Shown here piece after piece: positions 7,484 to 15,162 of a stretch of DNA of 18,906 nt. The DNA lies in contig SCTD01000380.1 in the NCBI GenBank assembly GCA_004299215.1, positions 1 through 18,906 of the forward strand. Direction: 5' to 3'. The number at the start of each line of letters is the position of its first letter. Position 1 is the stretch's first letter. Under the pieces are notes generated by a model that searched no databases, had not been told where the DNA came from, and saw only the letters and a list, made by a program, of their open reading frames with translations. The DNA comes from Frankiales bacterium (GTDB lineage: Bacteria; Actinomycetota; Actinomycetes; Mycobacteriales; SCTD01). The position numbers were made by a program, and so were the translations under genes.

Positions 7484-9094
7484 GTGGACAAGGTGCCGAA
7501 GGACCTGACGGACAACGACGTCGTGGTCGTCGGCTCGGGCGCGGGTGGGCTGGTCGCCGCCCTGACCGCCGCGGTCCGCGGCCTGCGGGTGACGCTGGTC
7601 GAGAAGGCTCCGTACTTCGGCGGTACGACGGCTCTCTCCGGCGCCGGGCTCTGGGCTCCGGCCAACCTCCACGTGCTCGCCGCCGGACAGCCGGACAGCC
7701 TCGACCTGGCCCGCGAGTACCTCAAGCACACCGTGGGCGACCGGACGCCCACGTCGATGCAGGACGCCTTCCTGGAGGCCGCGGCCGAGGTCATCGCGTG
7801 GCTCGAGGAGCAGGGAGTGCGCTTCTCCTACATGACGGGCTACCCCGACTACCACCCCGGCCTGCCGGGTGGTCTGCTCACCGGTCGTGCGATCACGCCG
7901 AAGGCGATGCGCGGCCCGGACTTCGCCGCCGGCGGGCACCCCGTGCACCCGCCGCTGCCGATGGGCGCCGGCGGCCCGCCGATCCCCGAGGTCGGTCCCG
8001 AGGGGCCGGTGTGGGGTGGGCAGTCGCTCATCGCGATGCTGCTCACCGCGTGCGAGGACGCCGGCGTGACGCTGCTCGCCGACACCGCGTTCACCGACCT
8101 CGTCGTCGAGGACGGGCGGGTCGCCGGGATCCGCGCCGGCGAGCTGACGATCCCGGCGCGTGCAGGCGTCGTGCTGGCCGCCGGCGGCTTCGAGCACAAC
8201 GCCGAGATGCGCGAGAAGGCCGGGCAGGGCGTGGTCGCGCGCAGCGACTGGTCGCTCGGCGTCGTCGAGAACACCGGCGACGCGATCCGCGCCGGGATCG
8301 CTCTCGGCGCCGCCACCGACCTGCTCGAGGACTGCTGGTGGGCACCGGGTTTCGTGAAGCCCGACGGCACGCCGTCCTTCATCCTCTGGGAGCGGGTCGC
8401 CCCGGGCGGGATCGTCGTCGACCGCGACGGCCACCGCTGGATCAACGAGGGCACCGACTACAACACCTTCGGCCACGTCATGCTCGCCGCGCACGCCGAG
8501 GGCCGCCCGGTCATCCCGTCGTGGTTCGTCATGGACCAGCACTTCCTCGACACCGCGGGCTTCGCCGGGCTGCGCCCCGGTGCCGACCCGACGCCGTGGG
8601 TCGAGGCGGGTGCGCTCGTCCGCGCCGACACGGTCGAGGAGCTGGCCGAGCAGCTCGGGGCACCCGATCTCGTCGCGACGGTCGAGCGCTGGAACGCCGC
8701 CGCAGCAGCCGGTGTCGACGACGAGCTCGGCCGCGGAGCGCCGGACAGCCACGAGCGCCAGCTGCTCGCGGTCTTCCAGCGCTACCCCGGCATCGCCGGT
8801 CCGCACGAGCACCCGAACCCCTCCCTCGCCCCGATCTCGTCGGGTCCGTTCTACGCCGGGCAGCTCGTGCTGTCCGACCTCGGCACCAAGGGCGGTCTGG
8901 TCTGCGACGAGGTGGGTCGCGTGCTGCGCGAGGACCGCACCCCCGTCCCGGGCCTGTTCGCCTGCGGCAACACGATGGCGTCGATGATGGGGCACAGCTA
9001 TCCCGGACCGGGCGCGTGCATCACGCCCGCCATGGCGTTCGGCCACCTCGCCGTGACCGCCATCGCCGACGAGCTGGCTGGAGCCCCTCGCTGA
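7484..9094 (+). CDS. kstD: 3-ketosteroid delta-1-dehydrogenase (KstD) family FAD flavoprotein
   Basis: The 536-aa protein has an FAD-binding VVVVGSGAGG (residues 13-22), VEKAPYFGGTTALSGAGLW (39-57), GGFEHNAEMR and a C-terminal GPFYAG...DLGTKGG...FACGN...HSYPGPG block, all characteristic of KstD. Tyr506 and Gly510 in HSYPGPG keep the Tyr/Gly pair with the four-residue spacing of the characterised Rhodococcus enzyme (Y487/G491); Tyr120 or Tyr123 in GYPDYHPGLPGG and Tyr326 fit the other active-site tyrosines. The family 1,2-desaturates 3-ketosteroids; related paralogues act on other cyclic ketones, so the exact substrate is open. The GTG start at 7484 is chosen because the upstream TTG (7448) lies inside the predicted promoter and the transcript appears leaderless. 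It is the first gene of a five-gene overlapping operon and shares its control region with the IclR gene. Confidence 0.85.
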   Translation: MDKVPKDLTDNDVVVVGSGAGGLVAALTAAVRGLRVTLVEKAPYFGGTTALSGAGLWAPANLHVLAAGQPDSLDLAREYLKHTVGDRTPTSMQDAFLEAAAEVIAWLEEQGVRFSYMTGYPDYHPGLPGGLLTGRAITPKAMRGPDFAAGGHPVHPPLPMGAGGPPIPEVGPEGPVWGGQSLIAMLLTACEDAGVTLLADTAFTDLVVEDGRVAGIRAGELTIPARAGVVLAAGGFEHNAEMREKAGQGVVARSDWSLGVVENTGDAIRAGIALGAATDLLEDCWWAPGFVKPDGTPSFILWERVAPGGIVVDRDGHRWINEGTDYNTFGHVMLAAHAEGRPVIPSWFVMDQHFLDTAGFAGLRPGADPTPWVEAGALVRADTVEELAEQLGAPDLVATVERWNAAAAAGVDDELGRGAPDSHERQLLAVFQRYPGIAGPHEHPNPSLAPISSGPFYAGQLVLSDLGTKGGLVCDEVGRVLREDRTPVPGLFACGNTMASMMGHSYPGPGACITPAMAFGHLAVTAIADELAGAPR

Positions 9095-9840
9095 CGGCCG
9101 ACCTCGCCGGTCGCGTCGTCCTCGTCACCGGCGGCACCCGCGGCCTCGGTCGCGGCATCGCCGACGCCTACCGCGCGGCGGGTGCCGCGGTGGTGACGTG
9201 CGGTCGGACCGCTCCCGCCGAGCACGTCGCCGACTTCGTCGCCTGCGACGTACGGGACGCGGCGTCCGTCGCCGAGCTCGTCCGCGAGGTCGTCGTCCGG
9301 CACGGCCGGCTCGACGTCGTCGTGAACAACGCCGGCGGCAGCCCGTCCGCGGACGCCGCCACCGTCAGCCCGCGCTTCGTCGAGAAGGTCGTCGGCCTCA
9401 ACCTGCTCGCGCCGTTCTACGTCGCCCAGGTGGCGAACTCCCTGATGCAGGACCAGCCGGACGGCGGCGTGATCCTCAACATCGGCAGCGTCGCCGCGCT
9501 CCGGCCCGCCCCGGGCACCTCGGCGTACGCCGCTGCCAAGGCGGGGCTCGCGGTCCTGACGCGCGGGCTCGCGCTCGAGTGGGCGCCCAAGGTGCGGGTG
9601 AACACCGTGTCCCCCGGCCTGGTGCGGACCGAGAGCGCGACCTACGGCGACGACCCCTCCCACGTCGAGCGCACCATCCCGATGGGACGGCTCGCCGAGC
9701 CGAGCGACATCGCCGCGGCGTGCCTGTTCCTGTCCCGTCCGGAGGCGGCGTTCATCTCGGGTGCCGACCTCGTCGTCGACGGCGGCGGCGAGATCCCCGC
9801 CTTCCACACAGCCCTCAACCCTGGAGCCCCCGTTGCCTGA
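9091..9840 (+). CDS. SDR family oxidoreductase (apparent CTG start)
   Basis: The 249-aa protein is a classical short-chain dehydrogenase/reductase: cofactor motif VTGGTRGLGRG (residues 12-22), NNAGG (79-83), catalytic Ser133, Tyr146 and Lys150 (Y-x3-K), and PGLVRT after them, ending in the GADLVVDGGG strand. The family interconverts a hydroxyl and a keto group with NAD(P)H, here probably the 3-hydroxyacyl-CoA or ring-alcohol oxidation that precedes thiolysis. No ATG, GTG or TTG exists at the expected N-terminus. CTG at 9091 overlaps the TGA stop of the KstD gene as CTGA, and GGAG stands 7 bases before it (9080-9083), so CTG is the best start. The next in-frame usual start would remove part of the Rossmann fold. 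Translation is probably coupled to KstD. Confidence 0.88.
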   Translation: MTADLAGRVVLVTGGTRGLGRGIADAYRAAGAAVVTCGRTAPAEHVADFVACDVRDAASVAELVREVVVRHGRLDVVVNNAGGSPSADAATVSPRFVEKVVGLNLLAPFYVAQVANSLMQDQPDGGVILNIGSVAALRPAPGTSAYAAAKAGLAVLTRGLALEWAPKVRVNTVSPGLVRTESATYGDDPSHVERTIPMGRLAEPSDIAAACLFLSRPEAAFISGADLVVDGGGEIPAFHTALNPGAPVA

Positions 9841-10987
9841 GGCCTACCTCGTCGAGGCCGTCCGCTCGCCCGTCTGCCGCAGGGGCACGGCGCTGGCCGA
9901 GGTGCATCCCGCCGACCTCGGCGCGCACGTCCTCAACGCCCTCGTCGACCGCTCCGGCATCGACCCCTCGGCCGTCGACGACGTCGTCTTCGGCTGCGTC
10001 GACACGATCGGCCCGCAGGCAGGCGACATCGCCCGGACCGCCTGGCTGGCAGCAGGTCTGCCCGAGGAGGTCCCCGGCACCACGGTCGACCGCCAGTGCG
10101 GCTCGTCCCAGCAGGCCGTCCACTTCGCCGCGCAGGCCGTGATGAGCGGCACCGCCGACCTGGTGGTCGCGGGCGGCGTGCAGAGCATGAGCCTCATCCC
10201 GATCAGCTCGGCCATGACGGCCGGCGAGCAGTACGGCTTCTCCGACCCGTTCACCGGCTCGAAGGGCTGGGTCGCGCGCTACGGGCCGGGCCTGCTGTCG
10301 CAGTTCAGCTCGGCCGACGAGATCGCCCGGCGCTGGGACATCTCGCGCGAGGACATGGAGCAGTACGCGTACGAGAGCCACCAGCGCGCGGGCCGCGCCA
10401 TCGACGAGGGCCGCTTCACGAGGGAGATCGCGGCGTACGGCGACGTCACCGAGGACATCGGCCCGCGGCGCGACACGACGCTGGAGAAGATGGCCGGGCT
10501 GGCGACGCTCCAGGACGGCGGGCGGGTCACCGCCGCGGTCGCCTCGCAGCTCACCGACGGCGCCGCCGCGCTGCTGGTCGCCTCGGCGGAGGCGGTGCGG
10601 GTGCACGGGCTGACCCCGCGCGCCCGCATCCACCACCTGTCGGTCCGCGGCGACGACCCGGTGCTGATGCTCACCGCGCCGATCCCGGCCACCGCGCACG
10701 CGCTGAAGAAGACCGGGATGTCGCTGGACGACATCGACCTGGTCGAGATCAACGAGGCGTTCGCCTCCGTCGTGCTCGCCTGGCAGCGCGAGACCGGTGC
10801 GGACCTCGCGAAGGTCAACGTCAACGGCGGCGGGATCGCGCTCGGGCACCCGCTCGGCGCGACCGGCGCGCGGCTGATGACGACGCTGCTGCACGAGCTC
10901 GAGCGCACCGGCGGCCGCTTCGGGCTGCAGACGATGTGCGAGGGCGGCGGCCAGGCCAACGTCACGATCATCGAGCGCCTCGGTTGA
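9833..10987 (+). CDS. thiolase family protein, FadA6-like acetyl-CoA C-acyltransferase
   Basis: The 384-aa protein is a degradative thiolase with nucleophile Cys89 in VDRQCGSSQQA, the NEAFA motif (about 303-307), His339 in GGGIALGHPLGATGAR and the second catalytic Cys369 in QTMCEGGGQANV. Stretches such as EEVPGTTVDRQCGSSQQAV and PISSAMTAGEQYGF strongly recall mycobacterial FadA6, the thiolase of steroid C/D-ring (HIP) breakdown; that assignment is from memory of the family and not from a search. It should cleave a 3-ketoacyl-CoA with CoA. The TTG start at 9833 overlaps the end of the SDR gene by 8 bp and has GGAG (9823-9826) 6 bases upstream, giving MPEAYLVEAVRSP, the usual thiolase N-terminus. 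Confidence 0.93.
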   Translation: MPEAYLVEAVRSPVCRRGTALAEVHPADLGAHVLNALVDRSGIDPSAVDDVVFGCVDTIGPQAGDIARTAWLAAGLPEEVPGTTVDRQCGSSQQAVHFAAQAVMSGTADLVVAGGVQSMSLIPISSAMTAGEQYGFSDPFTGSKGWVARYGPGLLSQFSSADEIARRWDISREDMEQYAYESHQRAGRAIDEGRFTREIAAYGDVTEDIGPRRDTTLEKMAGLATLQDGGRVTAAVASQLTDGAAALLVASAEAVRVHGLTPRARIHHLSVRGDDPVLMLTAPIPATAHALKKTGMSLDDIDLVEINEAFASVVLAWQRETGADLAKVNVNGGGIALGHPLGATGARLMTTLLHELERTGGRFGLQTMCEGGGQANVTIIERLG

Positions 10988-12057
10988 GCCTCCGGACGGT
11001 CGTCTGGGGGACCGGGAACCTCGGTCGCGCGGCCGTCCGCGCCGTCCAGGCGCACCCCGGGCTGGAACTCGCTGCCGTGCTCACGTCGACACCGGCCAAG
11101 GTCGGCCGGGACGCCGGTGACATCTCCGACGTCGAGCCCCTCGGCGTCGTGCTCACCGACGACGTCGAGGGGGTGCTCGGGGCCCGACCGGACGCCGTCG
11201 TCTACGCCGCCTCCGGAGACCTGCGCCCCGACGACGCGGCCGCCGACATCCGGAGAGCGCTGGCCGCCGGCGCTGTCGTCGTGACACCGTCGCTCTACGC
11301 GATGTACGACCCGCGGTCGGCGCCCGCAGAGCTGCGCGACCCGCTCGAGAAGGCCTGCGCAGAAGGTGGTTCCGCGCTGCTGGTCTCGGGGATCGACCCA
11401 GGCTGGGCCAACGACGTCCTGCCGGTGCTGCTCTCCGGGCTCTCCGGGACGCTCGACCAGGTGCGCTGCCAGGAGCTCTTCGACTACTCCACCTACGACC
11501 AGCCCGACGCGGTGCGGGGGTCGGTCGGCATGGGCGGCCCGATGGACCAGGTGCCGCTGATGGTGCTGCCCGGCGTGCCGGCGATGATCTGGGGCGGACA
11601 GGTGCGGCTCGTGGCGCGTGCGCTCGGGATAGAGCTGGACGAGGTCGTCGAGCGGGTCGAGCGCCGGCCGCTCGAGCGCGACGTGGACAACGCCATGGGT
11701 CGCTTCGACAAGGGCAGCCAGGGCGGTCTCCGCTTCGAGGTCGCAGGTGTCGCCGGCGGACGGGACGTCGTCGTGGTCGAGCACGTCACGCGCATCGCTC
11801 CCGACGTCGCGCCGGACTGGCCGAGCCCTGCGGACGGTGGCGCCGGCGCCCACCGGGTCGTGCTCGAGGGCCGCCCGCGGATCGAGGTCACGATCGAGGC
11901 GGAGGACGAGGGCGGCAACCGTGCGGCGGGGGGCAACGCCACAGCCGTGAACCGGCTGGTCGCGGCGATCCCGTGGCTGCGCGAGGCCGCCCCCGGCGTC
12001 TACGACGCGCTGCAGGTGCCGCTGTCGCCGGCCGTCGGCCGGCTCGGAAGGGGATGA
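10984..12057 (+). CDS. dihydrodipicolinate reductase-like NAD(P)-dependent oxidoreductase
   Basis: The 357-aa protein starts with a Rossmann motif VVWGTGNLGRAAV (residues 6-18) and has a DapB-like layout, with YAASGDLRPDDAA, VVTPSLYAMYDP, a highly recognisable SGIDPGWANDVLP segment and VVVEHVTRIAPDVAPDWP further on. It matches a large actinobacterial group annotated as dihydrodipicolinate reductase or 2,4-diaminopentanoate-dehydrogenase-like. True DapB is shorter and belongs to lysine synthesis, so a catabolic NAD(P)-linked reaction is more likely here. No function is established. The TTG start at 10984 overlaps the thiolase TGA as TTGA, and no better start is present. It is followed by the CMD-like gene with an ATGA overlap, so the two are probably translated together. 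Confidence 0.85.
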   Translation: MSLRTVVWGTGNLGRAAVRAVQAHPGLELAAVLTSTPAKVGRDAGDISDVEPLGVVLTDDVEGVLGARPDAVVYAASGDLRPDDAAADIRRALAAGAVVVTPSLYAMYDPRSAPAELRDPLEKACAEGGSALLVSGIDPGWANDVLPVLLSGLSGTLDQVRCQELFDYSTYDQPDAVRGSVGMGGPMDQVPLMVLPGVPAMIWGGQVRLVARALGIELDEVVERVERRPLERDVDNAMGRFDKGSQGGLRFEVAGVAGGRDVVVVEHVTRIAPDVAPDWPSPADGGAGAHRVVLEGRPRIEVTIEAEDEGGNRAAGGNATAVNRLVAAIPWLREAAPGVYDALQVPLSPAVGRLGRG

Positions 12058-12548
12058 CCGTGCGGATCGACGTGCCCGAGGGCAAGCACCCGGTGATGTT
12101 CGCCTGGGGCGACGCTGTGCCCGGGATCGGCCCTGCCGCAGCGGCTTTCGCCCAGTCCGTCTACAGCGATCACACGCTCGGCCTGCGCGAGTTCGAGGCC
12201 GCGCGGCTGCGCATCGCCCAGCTGAACGGGTGCCTGTTCTGCCTGGACTGGCGCACCGAGAAGGACGGTGTCACGGTCGAGGACGGCTTCCTCGAGGCCG
12301 TCGAGCAGTGGCGCACCACCGACGCCTTCGACGAGCGCACCAGGATGGCGGCGGAGTACGCCGAGCGCTACGCGACCGACCACCTCGGCCTGGACGGCGA
12401 CGAGGACTTCTGGTCGCGCTTCTCCGCCTGCTTCAGCCAGCGCGAGCAGCTCGAGCTGACGATGTGCCTCGGCTCCTGGCTGGCCTTCGGCCGGCTCAAC
12501 CACGTCTTCGGCCTGGACGCCGCCTGCACCCTGCCCGTCAGTCGGTGA
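12054..12548 (+). CDS. carboxymuconolactone decarboxylase (CMD)/AhpD-like family protein
   Basis: The 164-aa protein is an all-helical CMD/AhpD-like protein. The core EAARLRIAQLNGCLFCLDWR places Glu48 twelve residues before Cys60, with Cys63 completing the CxxC, as in AhpD. The His that normally follows at CxxC+4 is Arg67 here, so the AhpD peroxidase relay looks incomplete. The family covers decarboxylases, thiol-disulfide enzymes and many unknowns; in catabolic operons it may detoxify peroxide or act on an intermediate, but this is inference. The ATG at 12054 overlaps the upstream stop as ATGA, with GGAAGGGG directly before it. Its stop overlaps the end of the convergent crotonase gene by 11 bp. 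Confidence 0.85.
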   Translation: MTVRIDVPEGKHPVMFAWGDAVPGIGPAAAAFAQSVYSDHTLGLREFEAARLRIAQLNGCLFCLDWRTEKDGVTVEDGFLEAVEQWRTTDAFDERTRMAAEYAERYATDHLGLDGDEDFWSRFSACFSQREQLELTMCLGSWLAFGRLNHVFGLDAACTLPVSR

Positions 12549-13338
12549 ACACCGCTGCGCGGTCCTGCCTGCGCGCGGTGATCGCCTCCTCGAAGTTCTT
12601 GGTGAGCAGCCGGACGTAGAGCTGCGCCAGGCCCTCGTGCTCCATGTGCGCGGCGAAGCCGGTCTCCTGCCCGGAGCGCAGCGTCTGCTTCGTGAGCTGC
12701 ACCCCGACGTGGCTGAAGGCCGCGATGCGGTCGGCCAACCCGTAGCACTCCGCCAGCAGCTCTTCGCCGTCGACCACTCTCGACACCAGGCCGTACGACG
12801 ACGCCTCCTCGGCCGAGACGTCCCGGCCGGTGAGCAGCACCTCGGCGGCCCGCGAGCTGCCGATCGCCCGCGGCAGCAGCCAGGACAGGCCCAGCTCCGA
12901 GGCGGTCAGCCCGTTGTTGATGCCGGCGGCGCGGAAGTAGGCGGCGGTGGACGCGAGCCGGATGTCGGCGGCGAGCGCCAGGCAGAACCCGCCTCCGATC
13001 GCCGGCCCGTTCACGGCAGCGATGACCGGCTGCGGCATCCCTCGTACGGTCGTGACGACGTCCTCGAGCAGCTGCATCGAGCGGCGGGCGATCGAGGGAA
13101 GCGCGAGACCGTCGATGTTCGGCGGGAACCCCGCGTCGACCAGGTCGGCGCCCGCGCAGAACGCCCGTCCCGCGCCGGTGAGGACGACGACGCGGACGTC
13201 ATTGGTGCGCCCGACCTCCTCGAGCGCCTCGCGCAGCGGCACCATGACGTCGAACGCCATCGCGTTCATCCGCTCCGGGCGGTCGAGGGTGACCAGCGCG
13301 ACCGACGCGCGCGGCCGCTCGACCCTGACGAAGGTCAC
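12538..13338 (-). CDS. enoyl-CoA hydratase/isomerase (crotonase) family protein, second copy
   Basis: The 266-aa protein has the crotonase fold: oxyanion-hole segments GAGRAFCAGADL (about 55-66) and NGPAIGGGFCLALAADIRLAS (110-130), then ASELGLSWLLPRAIGSSRAAEVLLTGRDVSAEEA. Aligned by eye to rat enoyl-CoA hydratase, the two catalytic glutamates are replaced (Glu144 position is Cys119, Glu164 position is Gly139); Glu148 in ASELG is a possible alternative acid. It may therefore be an isomerase, hydrolase or C-C lyase rather than a standard hydratase. The GTG start at 13338 overlaps the upstream TGA as GTGA, with a weak AAGAA site before it; the longer upstream frame is a shadow. It is the last gene of the four-gene minus-strand operon. 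Confidence 0.9.
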   Translation of the reverse strand: MTFVRVERPRASVALVTLDRPERMNAMAFDVMVPLREALEEVGRTNDVRVVVLTGAGRAFCAGADLVDAGFPPNIDGLALPSIARRSMQLLEDVVTTVRGMPQPVIAAVNGPAIGGGFCLALAADIRLASTAAYFRAAGINNGLTASELGLSWLLPRAIGSSRAAEVLLTGRDVSAEEASSYGLVSRVVDGEELLAECYGLADRIAAFSHVGVQLTKQTLRSGQETGFAAHMEHEGLAQLYVRLLTKNFEEAITARRQDRAAVFTD

Positions 13339-14183
13339 TTCTTGGCGGCCGCGTCGCGCATGGAGCGCGCGTCCTGCCCGGCGAGCGAGTCGCTGCCGAC
13401 CTCGGCGTTGTGCGCGTGCGCGAGGTGGTGCAGGCCGAAGACGGAGTCCATCCCGTCCCGCATGCCCATCAGGTCCTCGCACTGGTTGACGGCCTTCTTG
13501 GTGAGCATCAGGCCGAACGCCGGCATCTCGGCGATCTTCTCGGCCACGGCGAAGGTCTCAGCCTCGAGCTGCTCGCGCGGCACGACCCGGTTGACCATGC
13601 CGAGCTCGCGAGCCCGCTCGGCGCCGACCCGCTCCCCGAGGAAGAGGAACTCCTTCGCGAACCGCGGCGGCATCTGCCACGGGTGGGCGAAGTACTCGAC
13701 GCCGGGGATCCCCATGCGCACCACCGGGTCGGCGAAGAACGCGTCGTCGGAGGCGATGACGAGGTCGCAGGACCACGCGAGCATCAGGCCGCCTGCGATG
13801 CAGGCGCCCTGCACCATCGCGATGGTCGGCTTCGGGATCTCCCGCCAGCGCCGGCACATCCCGACGTAGACCTCGGCCTCGCGCGCCATCCGGCTCGCCC
13901 CGCCGCTCTTGTTGGTGTGGTCCCAGTGCAGGACCGCGCGACGGTCGAAGCTCTGGTCGACGTCGCGGCCGGGGGTGCCGATGTCGTGGCCGGCCGAGAA
14001 GTGCTTGCCCTCGCCGGCGAGCACGATGACCTTCACGTCGTCGTCCGAGACCGCCTTGTAGTAGGCGTCGTCCAGCGCGTAGGTCATCCTGCTGTTCTGC
14101 GCGTTGCGGTAGTCCGGCCGGTCCATCGTGACGACCGCGACAGGGCCACGGACCTCGTACCGGACGGGGGCGTCCTCGCTCAT
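13335..14183 (-). CDS. enoyl-CoA hydratase-related (crotonase) family protein, first copy
   Basis: The 282-aa protein is a crotonase with the CoA/oxyanion segments AGEGKHFSAGHDIG (56-69) and QGACIAGGLMLAWSCDLVIAS (125-145). A roughly 30-residue insertion (about 72-105) lies between the fold's two oxyanion segments. The classical catalytic glutamates are absent: by alignment with rat hydratase Glu144 corresponds to Met134 and Glu164 to Val154. Glu163 in GVEYFAHPW is nearby. This resembles an actinobacterial subgroup with unassigned reactions. The ATG at 14183 has GAGGAG seven bases upstream and overlaps the stop of the acyl-CoA dehydrogenase as ATGA. The two crotonases share only the fold and are probably not recent duplicates. 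Confidence 0.9.
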   Translation of the reverse strand: MSEDAPVRYEVRGPVAVVTMDRPDYRNAQNSRMTYALDDAYYKAVSDDDVKVIVLAGEGKHFSAGHDIGTPGRDVDQSFDRRAVLHWDHTNKSGGASRMAREAEVYVGMCRRWREIPKPTIAMVQGACIAGGLMLAWSCDLVIASDDAFFADPVVRMGIPGVEYFAHPWQMPPRFAKEFLFLGERVGAERARELGMVNRVVPREQLEAETFAVAEKIAEMPAFGLMLTKKAVNQCEDLMGMRDGMDSVFGLHHLAHAHNAEVGSDSLAGQDARSMRDAAAKK

Positions 14184-15157
14184 GTCGCACTCCTCGGGTT
14201 CAGGTCGAGCAGGGTGGCGAGCTCGCTGCGCAGCTGCGCGGGGGAGCCCCAGTCGGCGGCGAGCGCCCAGGTGCGCTTGCCGAACAGGTGCAGGTCGTAC
14301 TCCGTCGTGTAGCCGATCGCACCGTGCGCCTGCAGGCAGACGCGGCTGACCCGGTAGGCCGACTCGGACGCGAGCAGCTTGGCCATGGCCACGTGCAGGG
14401 CGGCGTCCGGATCGCCGTCGGCCAGCGACTGCGCGGCGCGGAGCACGGCCGGCCAGGCGAACTCGGTGTCGACCACTGCGTCCGCCAGCGGGTGCTTGAG
14501 CGCCTGGAAGGTGCCCACGGCGACGCCGAACTGCTTGCGGTCCTTCACGTAGGCGACGGTCAGGTCGACCTGGCGCCGGGCCAGGCCGAGCAGGAAGGCA
14601 GCGGTGCCGAGCCGGGCGGGCAGCAGGTCGGCGTCGACCTGCAGCGGACTCCCCTCGCCGACGACCGTGGCGAGGGCGCGCGACGCGTCCACGGTCGCGA
14701 CCGGCTCGAGCTTGGCGTCGTCGCGGACCAGCAGGCGCACGCCGCCGTCGACCTGCAGCACGGCGTCGGCGGCAGCGGCGTACGGCACCGCGTCCGAACC
14801 GGTCTGCACGGCCACGCGGATGCGTCCGGCGAGCACGTCCGGGAGCAGCTCGTGCGCGGCGAGCGTGGGCGCGACCACCGTGACCGTCTCGACGAGCGGG
14901 CCGGGCACTCCGGCGTAGCCGGCCTCCTCGAGCGCGGCGACCGCGACGAGCGGGCCCAGGTCCAGGCCGCCGGCCGCCTCGGGCACCAGCAGTCCGAGCA
15001 GGCCGAGCTCCCCGAGGGCGCCCCACAGGCGGTCGACCTGGGCGGCGTCGCCGCCGGGCCACGCCGCTCGTACGGTCGCGGGCGTGCAGGCGCCGGCGAG
15101 CACGTCGCGCACCCCGTCGCGCAGCTCGCGCGCCTCGTCGCTCAGGCCGAAGAACAC
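14180..15157 (-). CDS. acyl-CoA dehydrogenase, short FadE-type subunit
   Basis: The 325-aa protein is shorter than the usual 380. It begins FFGLSDEARELRDGVRDVL, lacks the W-x-Q-G-x-S-E-P mid-domain flavin motif, but has the FAD-contact motif VKDRKQFGVAVGTFQALKH (205-221) and LQAHGAIGYTTEYDLHLFGKR (275-295). Neither catalytic-Glu position is filled: helix G reads LGTAAFLLGLA, and the YEGT segment is absent with the truncated C-terminus. This is the pattern of the catalytically incomplete partner in the alpha2beta2 FadE complexes of steroid side-chain breakdown (ChsE1-ChsE2 type). The GTG start at 15157, five bases after the neighbouring FadE stop, has AGGAAG upstream. It likely forms a heterotetramer with the adjacent 378-aa subunit. 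Confidence 0.9.
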   Translation of the reverse strand: MFFGLSDEARELRDGVRDVLAGACTPATVRAAWPGGDAAQVDRLWGALGELGLLGLLVPEAAGGLDLGPLVAVAALEEAGYAGVPGPLVETVTVVAPTLAAHELLPDVLAGRIRVAVQTGSDAVPYAAAADAVLQVDGGVRLLVRDDAKLEPVATVDASRALATVVGEGSPLQVDADLLPARLGTAAFLLGLARRQVDLTVAYVKDRKQFGVAVGTFQALKHPLADAVVDTEFAWPAVLRAAQSLADGDPDAALHVAMAKLLASESAYRVSRVCLQAHGAIGYTTEYDLHLFGKRTWALAADWGSPAQLRSELATLLDLNPRSAT

Positions 15158-15162
15158 GGGCG

